The notes beneath the pieces are model-generated. The model made no database searches. It was not told where the DNA came from and saw only the letters and a list, made by a program, of their open reading frames with translations. A stretch of 64,000 nt of DNA from Microterricola gilva (GTDB taxonomy: Bacteria; Actinomycetota; Actinomycetes; Actinomycetales; Microbacteriaceae): NCBI RefSeq assembly GCF_004217495.1, contig NZ_SHLC01000001.1:1302001-1366000 (forward strand). The letters run 5' to 3'. Shown here piece after piece: positions 41,129 through 50,515 of this stretch (position 1 is the first letter of the stretch; each line of letters begins with the position of its first letter). A program made the position numbers and the translations under genes.

Positions 41129-41463
41129 GCCAGCTGCGAGGCCGGGAGCCGATCGTCTCGACGTTCTATGAGTATGACGAAAGCGGCCGGCTCATCGCCT
41201 CGCACTCCATTTCGGAGCCCCGGTTTACCCCGGAGGACGTGGCCGTGATGCTCGAATCCGCTGCGTTCGATCGTGACTTGGGCCCACATGGTTACCCGAT
41301 GTCGCTCGCAACTGACCCCGCCATTCGGGGGCGCATCAAGGTCGACGCAACTGTCGACTTCATCGAGCAGGCGATCCGCAACAAGCAGGACGCATACAAG
41401 AAGGATTACGGCCACCAAAACCAGAACGGGTTCCTGTTCTCGGCGGTGGTCGACAAGCCATAA
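40646..41463 (+). CDS. tail assembly chaperone, frameshifted long form (gpG-T-like)
   Basis: A -1 slip on A AAA AAA G (41062-41068, zero-frame codons AAA AAA) moves the ribosome to a frame that is open from 41068 to the TAA at 41461-41463 and adds 131 residues (SVDGAGKAEARLAREVG ... GFLFSAVVDKP), for 272 in all. The T-part has no good start of its own and contains LREVG-like helical sequence common to gpT domains. This arrangement is conserved in long-tailed phages, where the ratio of the two products controls tail assembly. Confidence 0.85.
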
Positions 41464-41495
41464 CCACATTTCAATAGCGCATCCCGGAGGTTGTC

Positions 41496-44333
41496 ATGGG
41501 TAAACGGGTTACCTCAGTTGATCTCCGGTTGCAGTATGCCGAGTTCGTTGGCGGCATGGAGAAGTCCGCGCAGAAGGTGCGCGAGCTGGGCACGGAAACC
41601 GAGAAGCTGGCGGCGAAGAAGGAAGCGTTTCAGCAGCTCGGAACTACGGCTCTCGCGGTGGGCACGATGGCTGCTGTTGGCGTCGGCCTGGCGGTTGCGA
41701 AGTTCTCCGAGTTCGATGCGGCAATGTCGTCTGTTCAGGCAGCCACGCACGAGTCGACGGGCAACATGCAGCTGATGCGTGAGGCGGCGATCGAGGCTGG
41801 CGCTGACACGGTGTTCACGGCCACTGAAGCAGCGAATGCTGTTGAGGAGCTGGCGAAGGCTGGCGTGGAGACTGCCGATGTTCTCGGCGGCGCTCTGGCC
41901 GGGTCGCTCGATTTGGCTTCGGCTGGCGAGCTGGGGGTTGCTGAGGCTGCGGAGATCGCGGCTACGGCGATGACTCAGTTCAAGCTGGCGGGCAAGGATG
42001 TCCCGCATATTGCTGACCTGCTCGCTGCGGGTGCTGGCAAGGCGCAGGGTTCTGTTCAGGATCTCTCGATGGCGCTCAACCAAGGCGGCCTTGTGGCGGC
42101 TCAGACGGGGCTGTCCATTGAGGAAGCCACCGGAACACTGTCTGCGTTCGCTTCTGCGGGCCTGTTGGGCTCCGACGCAGGCACGTCGTTCAAGACGATG
42201 CTGCAGCGCCTTACGCCGCAGTCTGCGGAAGCGCGCGAGAAGATGGAAGAGCTTGGCATCTCCGCCTACGACGCCCAAGGTCAGTTCGTCGGCATGGAGA
42301 AGTTCGCCGGCATCCTGCAGAAGTCGCTCAAGGGGCTCACCCCGGAGGCGCGCAACGCAGCACTCGGCGTCATGTTCGGCTCGGATGCGGTCCGTGCAGC
42401 AGCCGTCGTTTTCGAGCAGGGCGCTGAGGGCATCGGCGAGTGGATCGACAAGGTTGACGACGCGGGCTATGCGGCGCTCACTGCACGCATCAAGCTCGAC
42501 AACCTGAACGGCGACGTTGAGAAGCTTGGGGGTTCGTTTGACACGGCCCTGATCCAGTCGGGTGCCGCTGCGAATGACGTGCTGCGGAGCCTCACGCGGA
42601 CGGCAACTGAAGCTGTCGATGCGTACAACGAGATGCCCGACTGGGCGCAGGGTGTAGCGCTGAGCATCGGAGGCGTGACCGCGGCAGTCGGGCTTGGCTC
42701 GGCCGCATTCCTGCTCGGTGTCCCGCGAATCGCGGCATACCGTGGTGCTCTTGCCACACTCGGCCCAACCGCCCAGAAGACGGCTGCGGCCGTTGGCTTG
42801 GTCGGCAAGTCGGTCGGTGTGGTCATGGCCCTCGGGTTCGCTCACGAAGTCCGCGGCTGGGCTCAGGATCTCACTGGCGCAACTACGAGTGCTGATGGGT
42901 TCGTGAAGGCACTCGACAACTCGGCCTCCGCCTCTTCGATTCTCGACAAGGCGCTCGGCGGCAACGAGCTCGACGTTTTTGGTTCACGCGCCGCCAAAGC
43001 GCGAGGCAACATTCTGCAACTGACAGGCGGCATGTCTGGCTTCAACAGCGTGTTCGCTGACGTGCAGAACTCGCTCGTCGGCACGATCGCTGAGGTTGGC
43101 ACGTTCGGCCTCATTGACACCACGCTGGGCACTTCGAAAAAGAACCTTGCCGAGCTCGACCAGGCGCTCTCTGTGATGGTCAACGGCGGCAACGTCGACA
43201 AGGCGAAAGAGGTTTGGGAAGCGCTCGTCAAGCAGACGGACGGCTCGAAGGAGTCGATCAAGAAGCTCAAGGAGATGTTCCCCGAGTATTCCTCTGCGTC
43301 GCGCGATGCGGCGAAGAACACTGAGGTCACGGTTGAGGAGATCGCCGGTCTTGATGACGTTGCCAATCGAACAACTGAATCGATCAGTGCACTTGCTGAT
43401 GAGATCGCCGGTTTCGGAAGAGCTCAGTTCAATGTCAACGCGACCGCCCGTGAATTCGAGGCTTCGATCGATGACGCCGCCGCGGCCTTGCAGCGACAGA
43501 AGGATGCGTTTATCGAAGTCCAGGAGGAGGCGTACAAGGCTGCGAACGATGGCTCTCTTGACGGATTCGTTGGCACTCTGGATGGCTTCATTGCTTCCCT
43601 CGATATCGCCACTGAATCCGGGCGAGAGAATCAGGCAGCGCTCGACGCTATCGCGAAGTCTGCGAATGACGCAGCGGCAGCGATAGTCCTGAACGGCGGG
43701 TCAACTGACGAGTCAAGCGCGGCAATCGAACGCGGCCGTGAGGCGCTGGTCCTGCAGCTTGAGCAGTTCGGCGTCACAGGTGAAGCAGCTCAGGACTACA
43801 TCGACAAGCTGTTGTCCACGCCGGCAGAGATCAAGACGCAGGCGGTTCTTATGGGCGTTGATCTTGCTCAGGAGCAGATCGATCAGCTTGTTGCGAACAA
43901 CAGCGGGCGGGTCATCGACATTCAGACGCGGGCAACACTGCCTGACCTTAATGGCGACGCGTCGGGTTCGGGGCGTCCGGGGCTTGCTGACGGTGGCGAG
44001 ATCCCCGGCAGTGGCGGGCCCCGTCAGGACAACATCCTGATTCGCGCCTCGGTGGGCGAGCACATGTTCGACGCTGAGGACGTGCGCCGCATGGGCGGGC
44101 AGTCGGCGGTGTACAAGTTCCGGCAGTCGCTCTACGACGGCGCCCAGCGTTACGCGGACGGTGGGGAGGTTCGCTACATGCGCTCGCCCCAGACCAACAC
44201 GCCAGCCGTTGCCGCTAGCACCGGAGCAACGTACGCGCCGACTTGGCAAATCTCTGCGAACGGCACTGACCCGCTAGTGGTCGCAGCCGAGCTGGATGCA
44301 AAGCAGAAATTCCGGATGAGGAGCGGCTTGTGA
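41496..44333 (+). CDS. tape measure protein
   Basis: 945 residues, the longest phage gene. The PhageMin_Tail core is visible in FDAAMSSVQAATHESTGNMQLMREAAIEAG, NAVEELAKAGV and AGLLGSDAGTSFKTML. Long Ala-rich helices, a hydrophobic stretch (ALSIGGVTAAVGLGSAAFLLG) and a Gly-rich end LADGGEIPGSGGPRQD complete it. Its length predicts a tail of roughly 140 nm (at about 1.5 angstrom per residue). Confidence 0.93.
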   Translation: MGKRVTSVDLRLQYAEFVGGMEKSAQKVRELGTETEKLAAKKEAFQQLGTTALAVGTMAAVGVGLAVAKFSEFDAAMSSVQAATHESTGNMQLMREAAIEAGADTVFTATEAANAVEELAKAGVETADVLGGALAGSLDLASAGELGVAEAAEIAATAMTQFKLAGKDVPHIADLLAAGAGKAQGSVQDLSMALNQGGLVAAQTGLSIEEATGTLSAFASAGLLGSDAGTSFKTMLQRLTPQSAEAREKMEELGISAYDAQGQFVGMEKFAGILQKSLKGLTPEARNAALGVMFGSDAVRAAAVVFEQGAEGIGEWIDKVDDAGYAALTARIKLDNLNGDVEKLGGSFDTALIQSGAAANDVLRSLTRTATEAVDAYNEMPDWAQGVALSIGGVTAAVGLGSAAFLLGVPRIAAYRGALATLGPTAQKTAAAVGLVGKSVGVVMALGFAHEVRGWAQDLTGATTSADGFVKALDNSASASSILDKALGGNELDVFGSRAAKARGNILQLTGGMSGFNSVFADVQNSLVGTIAEVGTFGLIDTTLGTSKKNLAELDQALSVMVNGGNVDKAKEVWEALVKQTDGSKESIKKLKEMFPEYSSASRDAAKNTEVTVEEIAGLDDVANRTTESISALADEIAGFGRAQFNVNATAREFEASIDDAAAALQRQKDAFIEVQEEAYKAANDGSLDGFVGTLDGFIASLDIATESGRENQAALDAIAKSANDAAAAIVLNGGSTDESSAAIERGREALVLQLEQFGVTGEAAQDYIDKLLSTPAEIKTQAVLMGVDLAQEQIDQLVANNSGRVIDIQTRATLPDLNGDASGSGRPGLADGGEIPGSGGPRQDNILIRASVGEHMFDAEDVRRMGGQSAVYKFRQSLYDGAQRYADGGEVRYMRSPQTNTPAVAASTGATYAPTWQISANGTDPLVVAAELDAKQKFRMRSGL

Positions 44334-45091
44334 CGAACATTCGCGGCGCCGGCCTTGTGCTCCAAGGAGGCGAAGGGCATGAGGGGTTCTTCATCGATCA
44401 CAAGGGAACGGCTGGCCTCTTCGGAGGGCTCAGCGTTCGCTCGTCATCGGTGGAGATCCCTCAAGACGTGGGCGAGTTCGACGTGCCCGTGTTCAAGACC
44501 GCTCGCTCGGTCGCGATCCAGGGAACGTGTGAGGCGTCGTCCCCGGAGCGGTTGGACCATTTCGCTCTGCAGCTTTCTGGTGCACTTGCTGATGGCAGTT
44601 TGGGGAGCTGGGTTTTCGACTTTCCGGGCGGCCCGCGCTGGGCCAATGGTCGGGTTGTGGGGCAGGAATTCGAGCCGGAAGTCTGGGGCGAGCTGGCGAC
44701 ATTCTTGCTGCAGCTGAAGTTCGCGAAACCGCAGCTATTCGGCAACATGAACACGGCCGCCGCGGCACAGTCGGTGACGATCTTCCACTACGGCAACTTC
44801 AAGGCTTCCCCGGTGCTGGTGATCACGCCGACCTCGAGCATGACCTCCGGGTACACGTTGAATCTCCCGGGCGGCAAGAAGGTCATTGTGACGCAGCCGC
44901 TGACAACGGGCCACGTTCACGAGTACAACACTGCGACTGGGCGCCTGAAGCTGGATGGCGTTCTGCAGGTTGGTGCTACGTCTCGCCGGGACACGATCGC
45001 GGTCAAGGGTGGCGCACAGGTGACGATCTCGATCACTGCGACCGTCGGCGCTGGCCTCATCACCCCGTTCACACCTGACACGTTCATTTAG
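44330..45091 (+). CDS. distal tail protein (Dit)
   Basis: 253 residues from GTG 44330. N-terminal ring domain (FDVPVFKTARSVAIQGTCEAS, WVFDFPGGPRWANG) and a C-terminal galectin-like part (FHYGNFKASPVLVITPTS, LPGGKKVIVTQPL) match siphovirus Dit. It forms the hub that joins tube and tip. Four-base overlap with the tape measure gene. Confidence 0.82.
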   Translation: MTNIRGAGLVLQGGEGHEGFFIDHKGTAGLFGGLSVRSSSVEIPQDVGEFDVPVFKTARSVAIQGTCEASSPERLDHFALQLSGALADGSLGSWVFDFPGGPRWANGRVVGQEFEPEVWGELATFLLQLKFAKPQLFGNMNTAAAAQSVTIFHYGNFKASPVLVITPTSSMTSGYTLNLPGGKKVIVTQPLTTGHVHEYNTATGRLKLDGVLQVGATSRRDTIAVKGGAQVTISITATVGAGLITPFTPDTFI

Positions 45092-45100
45092 GGGGTATCG

Positions 45101-46201
45101 ATGTGGTCGTTTGGCATCTTTGACGCCCTGACCGGCAACTCCGTTGATGACGTGTTCCCCGCTGCTGGCAACTGGCGCACATCGTCTACGGCGATCGGTT
45201 CGGGGCAGCACAAGTTCCATTTGAGGGATGCAGCAACTCGTGTCCCGCAGTCGGTCGCTCGGAACCTGTTTGCGGATTGGTCGCGTGTTCTTGTGGTGAT
45301 GGATGGTGGTGTTCCTGTGTATGCGGGGATCATCCTGAAAACGGAGTACGACAAGGACACGGGCGTCTTGACCGTGGAACATTCTGAGTTGCGGTTGATC
45401 TACTCGAAACGTCACGTGTATGGCGTGGATGAGTACAATTCGACGGCGCAGATTCAGGTGGTTGGGAAGAGCCCGAAGGGGCTGCTGTTGGCGGTCATCA
45501 AGGCGGCGTCTTATCGGCCGGTTCCGGGGAACTGGACTCTGCCGATGCGGTTCCCCGCTGATGAGGCGGGCGGTGTTTCTAAGACGTGGTTCCACTATCA
45601 GCTTATGAAAGCGGAGGACATGATCACGGAGGTTGGCCGGATGGCTGGCGCTGTGGACTTCTACTTGCAGCCCAAGTTGGACGCGAACGGGCGACTGTTC
45701 TGGGATGTGATTCTCGGCAGCCCGCGTCTTCCTGGCGCAACGATCGACGCACCGACGACTGTTCCTGAGCCGATCATCACGGGCCTCCGCGAGGTTCGGG
45801 ATGCGGCCAGGCGGTTGACGGGTGTGTTGATGGTCGGCAAGGGGTCGGAGATGGACATTCGTGTTGGCAAGGCCGGCGCGACTGTGGCCCCGACGATCCC
45901 GTATCTGGATGATTCACGGTCCGCCAAAGCGACTGACAACCAGTTCGAGCTCAACGCTTTGGCAACGTCGGAGATGGGCGTGCATGAGTTCCCGGTCGCG
46001 CAGTACGAATTCAAACTGACGCACACGCGAGACGCTGACGGCAGTGAGCTGTTCAAGCTTTCAGATTGCGTGCCTGGTGCGCGAGTCCTTGTCGAGACCC
46101 GTGATGACGAGTGGCTGTATGACGGCCAGAAAACGTTTTACGTGTTGGGTGTGTCTGGTGACATGTCTCGCACGGTGACTCCGGAGGTGCAGGAACTGTG
46201 A
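45101..46201 (+). CDS. tail-tip (Tal/gp37-like) minor tail protein
   Basis: 366 residues with GGGGG before ATG 45101. RVLVVMDGGVPVYAGIILKTEYDKDTGVLTV and YSKRHVYGVDEY correspond to the hub domains of siphophage tail-tip proteins, which follow Dit. It probably closes the tube and takes part in adsorption. No peptidase domain is seen. Confidence 0.8.
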   Translation: MWSFGIFDALTGNSVDDVFPAAGNWRTSSTAIGSGQHKFHLRDAATRVPQSVARNLFADWSRVLVVMDGGVPVYAGIILKTEYDKDTGVLTVEHSELRLIYSKRHVYGVDEYNSTAQIQVVGKSPKGLLLAVIKAASYRPVPGNWTLPMRFPADEAGGVSKTWFHYQLMKAEDMITEVGRMAGAVDFYLQPKLDANGRLFWDVILGSPRLPGATIDAPTTVPEPIITGLREVRDAARRLTGVLMVGKGSEMDIRVGKAGATVAPTIPYLDDSRSAKATDNQFELNALATSEMGVHEFPVAQYEFKLTHTRDADGSELFKLSDCVPGARVLVETRDDEWLYDGQKTFYVLGVSGDMSRTVTPEVQEL

Positions 46202-46833
46202 GCCTCGACAATCTGAACGATGACCCGATGCGGGACGTCCTCGCGCGTTTGCGTGCGTTGGAGACTGCTGACCCGCTCGGCTTCTCCTCCATCACGCGCG
46301 GGCAATTGCGTGTCGGCGGTTCTGCGATCCTCCTGGTCGACTCGGATGGTGGCGTTGTCATCCACGGCCAGTTGAATGGCGACGGGACGCTCGTGTGGAC
46401 GGGCGTCACGACGCTGAAGGGAACAACTCGTTTCGAGGGCGACACGACGCAGGTTGGTCCGTTCCACATTGAGGGCGCAACTGACCTCAAGGGCGATATG
46501 GCGGTGAAGTCTGGCGGCAAGATCACGGTTGAGGGCGCGAACCCGATCATTCTGAGTCAGGTTGCTGGTGCTGCTCAGATGCAACTGGGCGATGCGAAGT
46601 TGATCGGTGGCGCGAATGGGTTTGCGTTGGGTGTCGGCACCCGTGTCGTGTACTCCAGTTTGGACGGGGTTGTGTTGCAGGGTGGCTTGAATACGCTATC
46701 GGTCAACTCGAGCACGGGCACACAGATCAGCGGCGCTCTTGATTTGGAGAACTTGCCGACGATGGCGCGGGGTTCTTTGGTGCCGAACCTTTACATCGAT
46801 CCCACCTCTAAGCAGGTTTACCGGCTCGTCTAG
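46198..46833 (+). CDS. minor tail protein with beta-repeat body
   Basis: 211 residues, GTG start overlapping the previous stop. After a helical start (NLNDDPMRDVLARLRALE), repeated short strands (GVVIHGQLNGDGTLVWTGVTTLKG) suggest a beta-prism or fibre-like shaft. Typical of actinophage minor tail genes downstream of the tip. Confidence 0.75.
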   Translation: MSLDNLNDDPMRDVLARLRALETADPLGFSSITRGQLRVGGSAILLVDSDGGVVIHGQLNGDGTLVWTGVTTLKGTTRFEGDTTQVGPFHIEGATDLKGDMAVKSGGKITVEGANPIILSQVAGAAQMQLGDAKLIGGANGFALGVGTRVVYSSLDGVVLQGGLNTLSVNSSTGTQISGALDLENLPTMARGSLVPNLYIDPTSKQVYRLV

Positions 46834-46856
46834 CGCGCCCTGTTCCTCAATCTTCT

Positions 46857-46878
46857 GCCTCCACGTTGTGGGGGCTTT
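46857..46878 (+). terminator. intrinsic terminator inside the tail-fibre genes
   Basis: GCCTCCAC-gtt-GTGGGGGC (8 bp, one G-U pair) followed by TTTCT, between two minor tail genes. Confidence 0.6.
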
Positions 46879-46894
46879 CTCTATTGGAGGCCTT

Positions 46895-47356
46895 ATGTCC
46901 ACCGTGACTGGCAACCTGGCGACATTCGACCTTTCATCCACAGATCTTGCGGGTGTGCGGATCGTGTTCACTCCCAGCGGTCCGGCCGTTGCTGGGACGA
47001 AACTTTTCCTGTTCACGAAACCGCGTTACGCGTATCCGGCTGTTGACGGGTCGGGGTTGTTCAGTATCAACCTGGCGCCGACTCGTGATCTGCGCCCCGA
47101 GTCGTGGTATTCGATCCGGGTCGAGTGGCCTGACCCGAACATGTACGGCCCCAATCAGGGATATATCGGTGTCGACTTCCCCGACTGGCGCCTGTACGTG
47201 CCCAACGAGGGTGGCGATTTCGCGACTCTCATTGGCACGTTCGCGAAACCGAACGACATTTTTGTGTGGTGGTCGGCGACCGCCCCTTCCCCTTGGCCTG
47301 TCGGTTTGACGTGGGTCAACACGATCACTGGCGATGTCACCAAAAGGACGGCGTAA
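46895..47356 (+). CDS. minor tail protein, hypothetical
   Basis: 153 residues from ATG 46895 with TTGGAGG upstream. A beta-sandwich look (VRIVFTPSGPAVAGTKLFLFTKPRYAY, SWYSIRVEWP) recalls carbohydrate-binding or fibronectin-like folds. Lies between tail genes, so a structural or receptor role is likely. Family not recognised. Confidence 0.6.
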   Translation: MSTVTGNLATFDLSSTDLAGVRIVFTPSGPAVAGTKLFLFTKPRYAYPAVDGSGLFSINLAPTRDLRPESWYSIRVEWPDPNMYGPNQGYIGVDFPDWRLYVPNEGGDFATLIGTFAKPNDIFVWWSATAPSPWPVGLTWVNTITGDVTKRTA

Positions 47357-47358
47357 TC

Positions 47359-49128
47359 ATGACTCTTGAGCTCATCACGAACATCATGGGGCCTCAGGGG
47401 CCTATTGGTCCGATGGGGCCGGTGAACCCTGACTCTGCGCCGACCGACGAGGCTATCGGTGAGTGGGTGGGTGTACCGAGCGAGACTCGCACTGCACTCC
47501 TGAAGAACGGTCTTACCGGCTGGTTGCATGTCGACGGTTTCGGGGCGAAGCATGATGCTGGCGTGACGGACTCCACCTTGGCGATCCGTGCCGCGTTGGA
47601 TGCTGCCAGCCACGGTGACACGATTTACTTTCCCGGCACAGGGCCCGGCGCCTACTACAAGATCACTGACACGATCACTGTCACGAAGACGAACATTCGC
47701 TTCATGGGCGCACCTCGTGACGCGTACGCATCCTCGATCCGGTGCAACGTCGCAGGGAAGACGATGATCCTTGTGAAAGCTGCAGGGTTCGTCATGGAAA
47801 ACGTTGGCCTCGTAGGCGACGGGGCAATCCCGCTCGGCGCCGGGGCGACCGTCACTGGGCTCGAGGTGTGGGGCGACAACGACGGTAACTGTGACGCAGT
47901 GGTCCGAGGGACCACGTTCCAGCAGTTGAAGCTCGGGGCGCGCACCCGTGGGCGGAACGTGAACTTCGACCTCGACACGATGTTCTCTAACTGCCTCGAG
48001 GGAATCGCGTTCGATGGTCCTGACGCCGTGTTCCACACCGGCCCGAACCGCGAGGACATCCGCGGGCACGCGGTCAAGAACTGCAGGTTCCACACCAACG
48101 GAACACTCAAGACTCACGCGGTTATCCGCTTCACGCCGGCGTCGAAGACGAACGGGGCGATCGTTCGAGATAACTTCTTTGACGCTGGCGGGCAGGCTGC
48201 GCACATCGTCGCAGAGGGAGAAGCAGCAACACCCGCTACGTCCACGATCCGCGGGCTCAGCTTGAAAGACAACGTTCACCACCAAGTGGAGAATCGGGCG
48301 TACGACCTGAAGAACGTGCTTTACAGCTGGATCGACAACCCGAACATCATCGGGTCGTCGTCGGGCGGCGTGTGGAGCGAGGATGCGATTCTGCTGACGA
48401 ACGTGTCCCGATCCAAGGTAAAGGGTGTCTCGGGCAACGTCATCGGCCGTTCGGGAATCAAGATGCGAGGCTGCTCCGTTGTGAGCCTGAAGAATATCGA
48501 CTTTGACAGTGTCGGCATGGACACCGCCGCGGGGACATTTGATGTCCTGGATGTCGACTCCACGAATGACCAGATCCTGATCTCCGACGTCACAGCTAAT
48601 GGGGCGCCCGGTTATGGGTTCAATGGCAACCCAACGGGTAGTGCGCTCTACGATGGCGTGTTCGTTAGCTGTGTGCTTGGGACCGTCAACTCTGACACTG
48701 TGCTGAACAAGGTGCAGCGTGGGTCAAACAGTTTCGTAGAGAACAAGCACGGCCGGCTTGAGGACATCGGGTACAAGGGGCATGATTTCTCATCGGGAGT
48801 TGCGAAACCCGTCGCGACGATCGCAACAGGAGGAAACCTCGCTGGATTCCTTCTCGAGGTGGAGGTCACAGCACAGAACGGCGCCCCGCTGAACGCTTAC
48901 TTGTTCGCGCGACGGTACGTGAACCCGAACAATGGGGCTCCAATTGTGACGACGCTCGGTGCGGACGCTGCAAGTGGCGTAACGCTCACGATTACCGGGA
49001 CGGGGGCGAATGTGAGTGTGTCCGTAACTGTTGGCGGCACGACGTTCGGCAGCGTCCGCCTCCGGACAAGCGCGCCGAGCGGGTCAGGCGCTGTGAATAA
49101 GCGGCAAGCCGCGATTACTATGCTCTAA
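47359..49128 (+). CDS. tail spike / receptor-binding protein with beta-helix
   Basis: 589 residues from ATG 47359. A short collagen-like GPQGPIGPMGP stretch near the N-terminus should trimerise the protein. GWLHVDGFGAKHDAGVTDST opens a pectate-lyase-like right-handed beta-helix (about 65-500), and a C-terminal beta domain ends the protein. Spikes of this type bind and often cleave cell-surface polysaccharide; the catalytic residues cannot be picked out by eye. It overlaps the convergent acyltransferase by 11 bases. Confidence 0.82.
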   Translation: MTLELITNIMGPQGPIGPMGPVNPDSAPTDEAIGEWVGVPSETRTALLKNGLTGWLHVDGFGAKHDAGVTDSTLAIRAALDAASHGDTIYFPGTGPGAYYKITDTITVTKTNIRFMGAPRDAYASSIRCNVAGKTMILVKAAGFVMENVGLVGDGAIPLGAGATVTGLEVWGDNDGNCDAVVRGTTFQQLKLGARTRGRNVNFDLDTMFSNCLEGIAFDGPDAVFHTGPNREDIRGHAVKNCRFHTNGTLKTHAVIRFTPASKTNGAIVRDNFFDAGGQAAHIVAEGEAATPATSTIRGLSLKDNVHHQVENRAYDLKNVLYSWIDNPNIIGSSSGGVWSEDAILLTNVSRSKVKGVSGNVIGRSGIKMRGCSVVSLKNIDFDSVGMDTAAGTFDVLDVDSTNDQILISDVTANGAPGYGFNGNPTGSALYDGVFVSCVLGTVNSDTVLNKVQRGSNSFVENKHGRLEDIGYKGHDFSSGVAKPVATIATGGNLAGFLLEVEVTAQNGAPLNAYLFARRYVNPNNGAPIVTTLGADAASGVTLTITGTGANVSVSVTVGGTTFGSVRLRTSAPSGSGAVNKRQAAITML

Positions 49129-50185
49129 CCGCATCGGGGGCAGCTTGCTTCGACAGCCTGCCACCCCGCCTCTTGAACTTCTGCAGCGGCTTCTCCACGA
49201 GGAACCAGCTGGCGGCAGCAAGGGGCAGGGTGGCGGCAACGCTTGCGATCGCGAAGCCGAAAAGCGGCAGTGCGGAGAGGCCGAGAAGCACAAGCAGCTG
49301 CTGCACTGGGAAAGCGTAGATGTACATGCCGTAGGAGAAGTCATTCCGGAGCACGAGCCTCTTGTGGTTGGCCAGGGCACCAAGCCCGATCAGCCCATAT
49401 GCGAGGAAGGGTGCGGCAACGAGTCGGTATTCGGGGAGCAGCGTCGAGGCGGTCGCAACCGCGAGCGCACCGATGACTAGTGGCCATGACACGGGGAGCT
49501 TCCTCGTGAGTTGGTAGACGAGCGCACCGGCCGAGAACATGAGGCCGAACCGAGCTGCGATGGCTACGTTCTCGCTCTCCACCCAGTCTGCGCTTGAGGC
49601 AAGTAGAGCGATCCAGCTGGCAATAAAGATCAGCGGGACTGTCGCTCGGAAACGGAGTAGCCCGGCGACGCCGGCTGCGAGGATCGCCAGGTAGCAGAGG
49701 AACTCCCAGAAGAGGGTCCAAAGCGAACCATTCCATACGCCGGGGTACGGGATGCCCGATGGTGAGCCTGCAATATCGAACTGGAACATCCAGAGGGCTG
49801 CGTTTTTGAGCACGTATGACAGCGACTCAAAAGAGTAGATCGGTTGCCCGGTTCCCGAAAGCAGGATACCGATGGGCGCGAAGACTGCTGCGGTCACGAT
49901 GAGGCAGACGTAGAACGCGGGCAGGATGCGGATCGCTCGGGCACGGAGGTACCGGCGTGGGGATGGGTTGGCCAGCCAGCTTCCTAGGATGAGAAACCCC
50001 GAGATGGCGAAGAACCCATCGACCCAGAACTGGCCGCGAAGTTCGCCGACTTCGCCCCACGCGAACTCTTTCCCCGCCAGCAAGGGTGAATGCCCGAGGA
50101 TCACTCCAATTGCGAGCAATAAGCGTATGGCGTTTAGGGAGTTCTGCTTTCGATCGAACGCATCGCTCAGTGTCCGTCTGGGCAT
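49118..50185 (-). CDS. acyltransferase 3 family membrane protein (lysogenic conversion candidate)
   Basis: 355 residues if started at ATG 50185; an ATG 18 bases upstream (50203) is also possible. About ten membrane helices. The active-site region LNAIRLLLAIGVILGHS has the R...H pair of OafA/acyltransferase 3 proteins, and FWVDGFFAISGFLILGSW is the next conserved motif. These enzymes move acyl groups onto surface sugars. On the strand opposite the late genes, it fits a moron expressed in the lysogen that alters the cell surface. Confidence 0.88.
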   Translation of the reverse strand: MPRRTLSDAFDRKQNSLNAIRLLLAIGVILGHSPLLAGKEFAWGEVGELRGQFWVDGFFAISGFLILGSWLANPSPRRYLRARAIRILPAFYVCLIVTAAVFAPIGILLSGTGQPIYSFESLSYVLKNAALWMFQFDIAGSPSGIPYPGVWNGSLWTLFWEFLCYLAILAAGVAGLLRFRATVPLIFIASWIALLASSADWVESENVAIAARFGLMFSAGALVYQLTRKLPVSWPLVIGALAVATASTLLPEYRLVAAPFLAYGLIGLGALANHKRLVLRNDFSYGMYIYAFPVQQLLVLLGLSALPLFGFAIASVAATLPLAAASWFLVEKPLQKFKRRGGRLSKQAAPDAVRA

Positions 50186-50481
50186 TTCCTGAGCGTAGCG
50201 CATGTGGAGTCGAGCCTGTCCTTTCGGTTCACGTCCACCCATGCGGTGATGGTGAGCGTCACCCACATGACCGTCCAGAACAGGGAGTATCCGAACGCGG
50301 CTGAGCCGTGCTCGAGCGACGGCGCCCAAGCCCACCACAGGGCGAGTGACAGGATGCCAGCGAGGCCTGCACCGAACCACACATCGTCATAGTCGCGGGG
50401 GGTGGCTTGCTCTGTGACGCGTTCCCGCTCGATGCGTGCACGCCAATAGTTGGTCGGTGTCGCGGTCGCCTGAGGTGTCAT
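50167..50481 (-). CDS. two-helix membrane protein of the acyltransferase cassette
   Basis: 104 residues. Charged N-terminus (YWRARIERERVTEQ) and two membrane helices (FGAGLAGILSLALWWAWAP and FWTVMWVTLTITAWVDV). Its ATG lies in the loop of a GGTGT/ACACC palindrome and its 3' end overlaps the acyltransferase start by 19 bases, so the two are probably coupled. No family recognised. Confidence 0.65.
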   Translation of the reverse strand: MTPQATATPTNYWRARIERERVTEQATPRDYDDVWFGAGLAGILSLALWWAWAPSLEHGSAAFGYSLFWTVMWVTLTITAWVDVNRKDRLDSTCATLRKCPDGH

Positions 50482-50509
50482 AACACCCGAGGATAGGTGT
50501 CATTACACC
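50474..50509. promoter_or_regulatory. twin GGTGT-N4-ACACC palindromes
   Basis: Copies at 50474-50487 and 50496-50509, 22 bp apart centre to centre. The first includes the start codon of the membrane-protein gene; the second lies between it and the ribbon-helix-helix gene. They look like two operator sites on one face of the helix. Confidence 0.6.
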
Positions 50510-50515
50510 CGCTGT

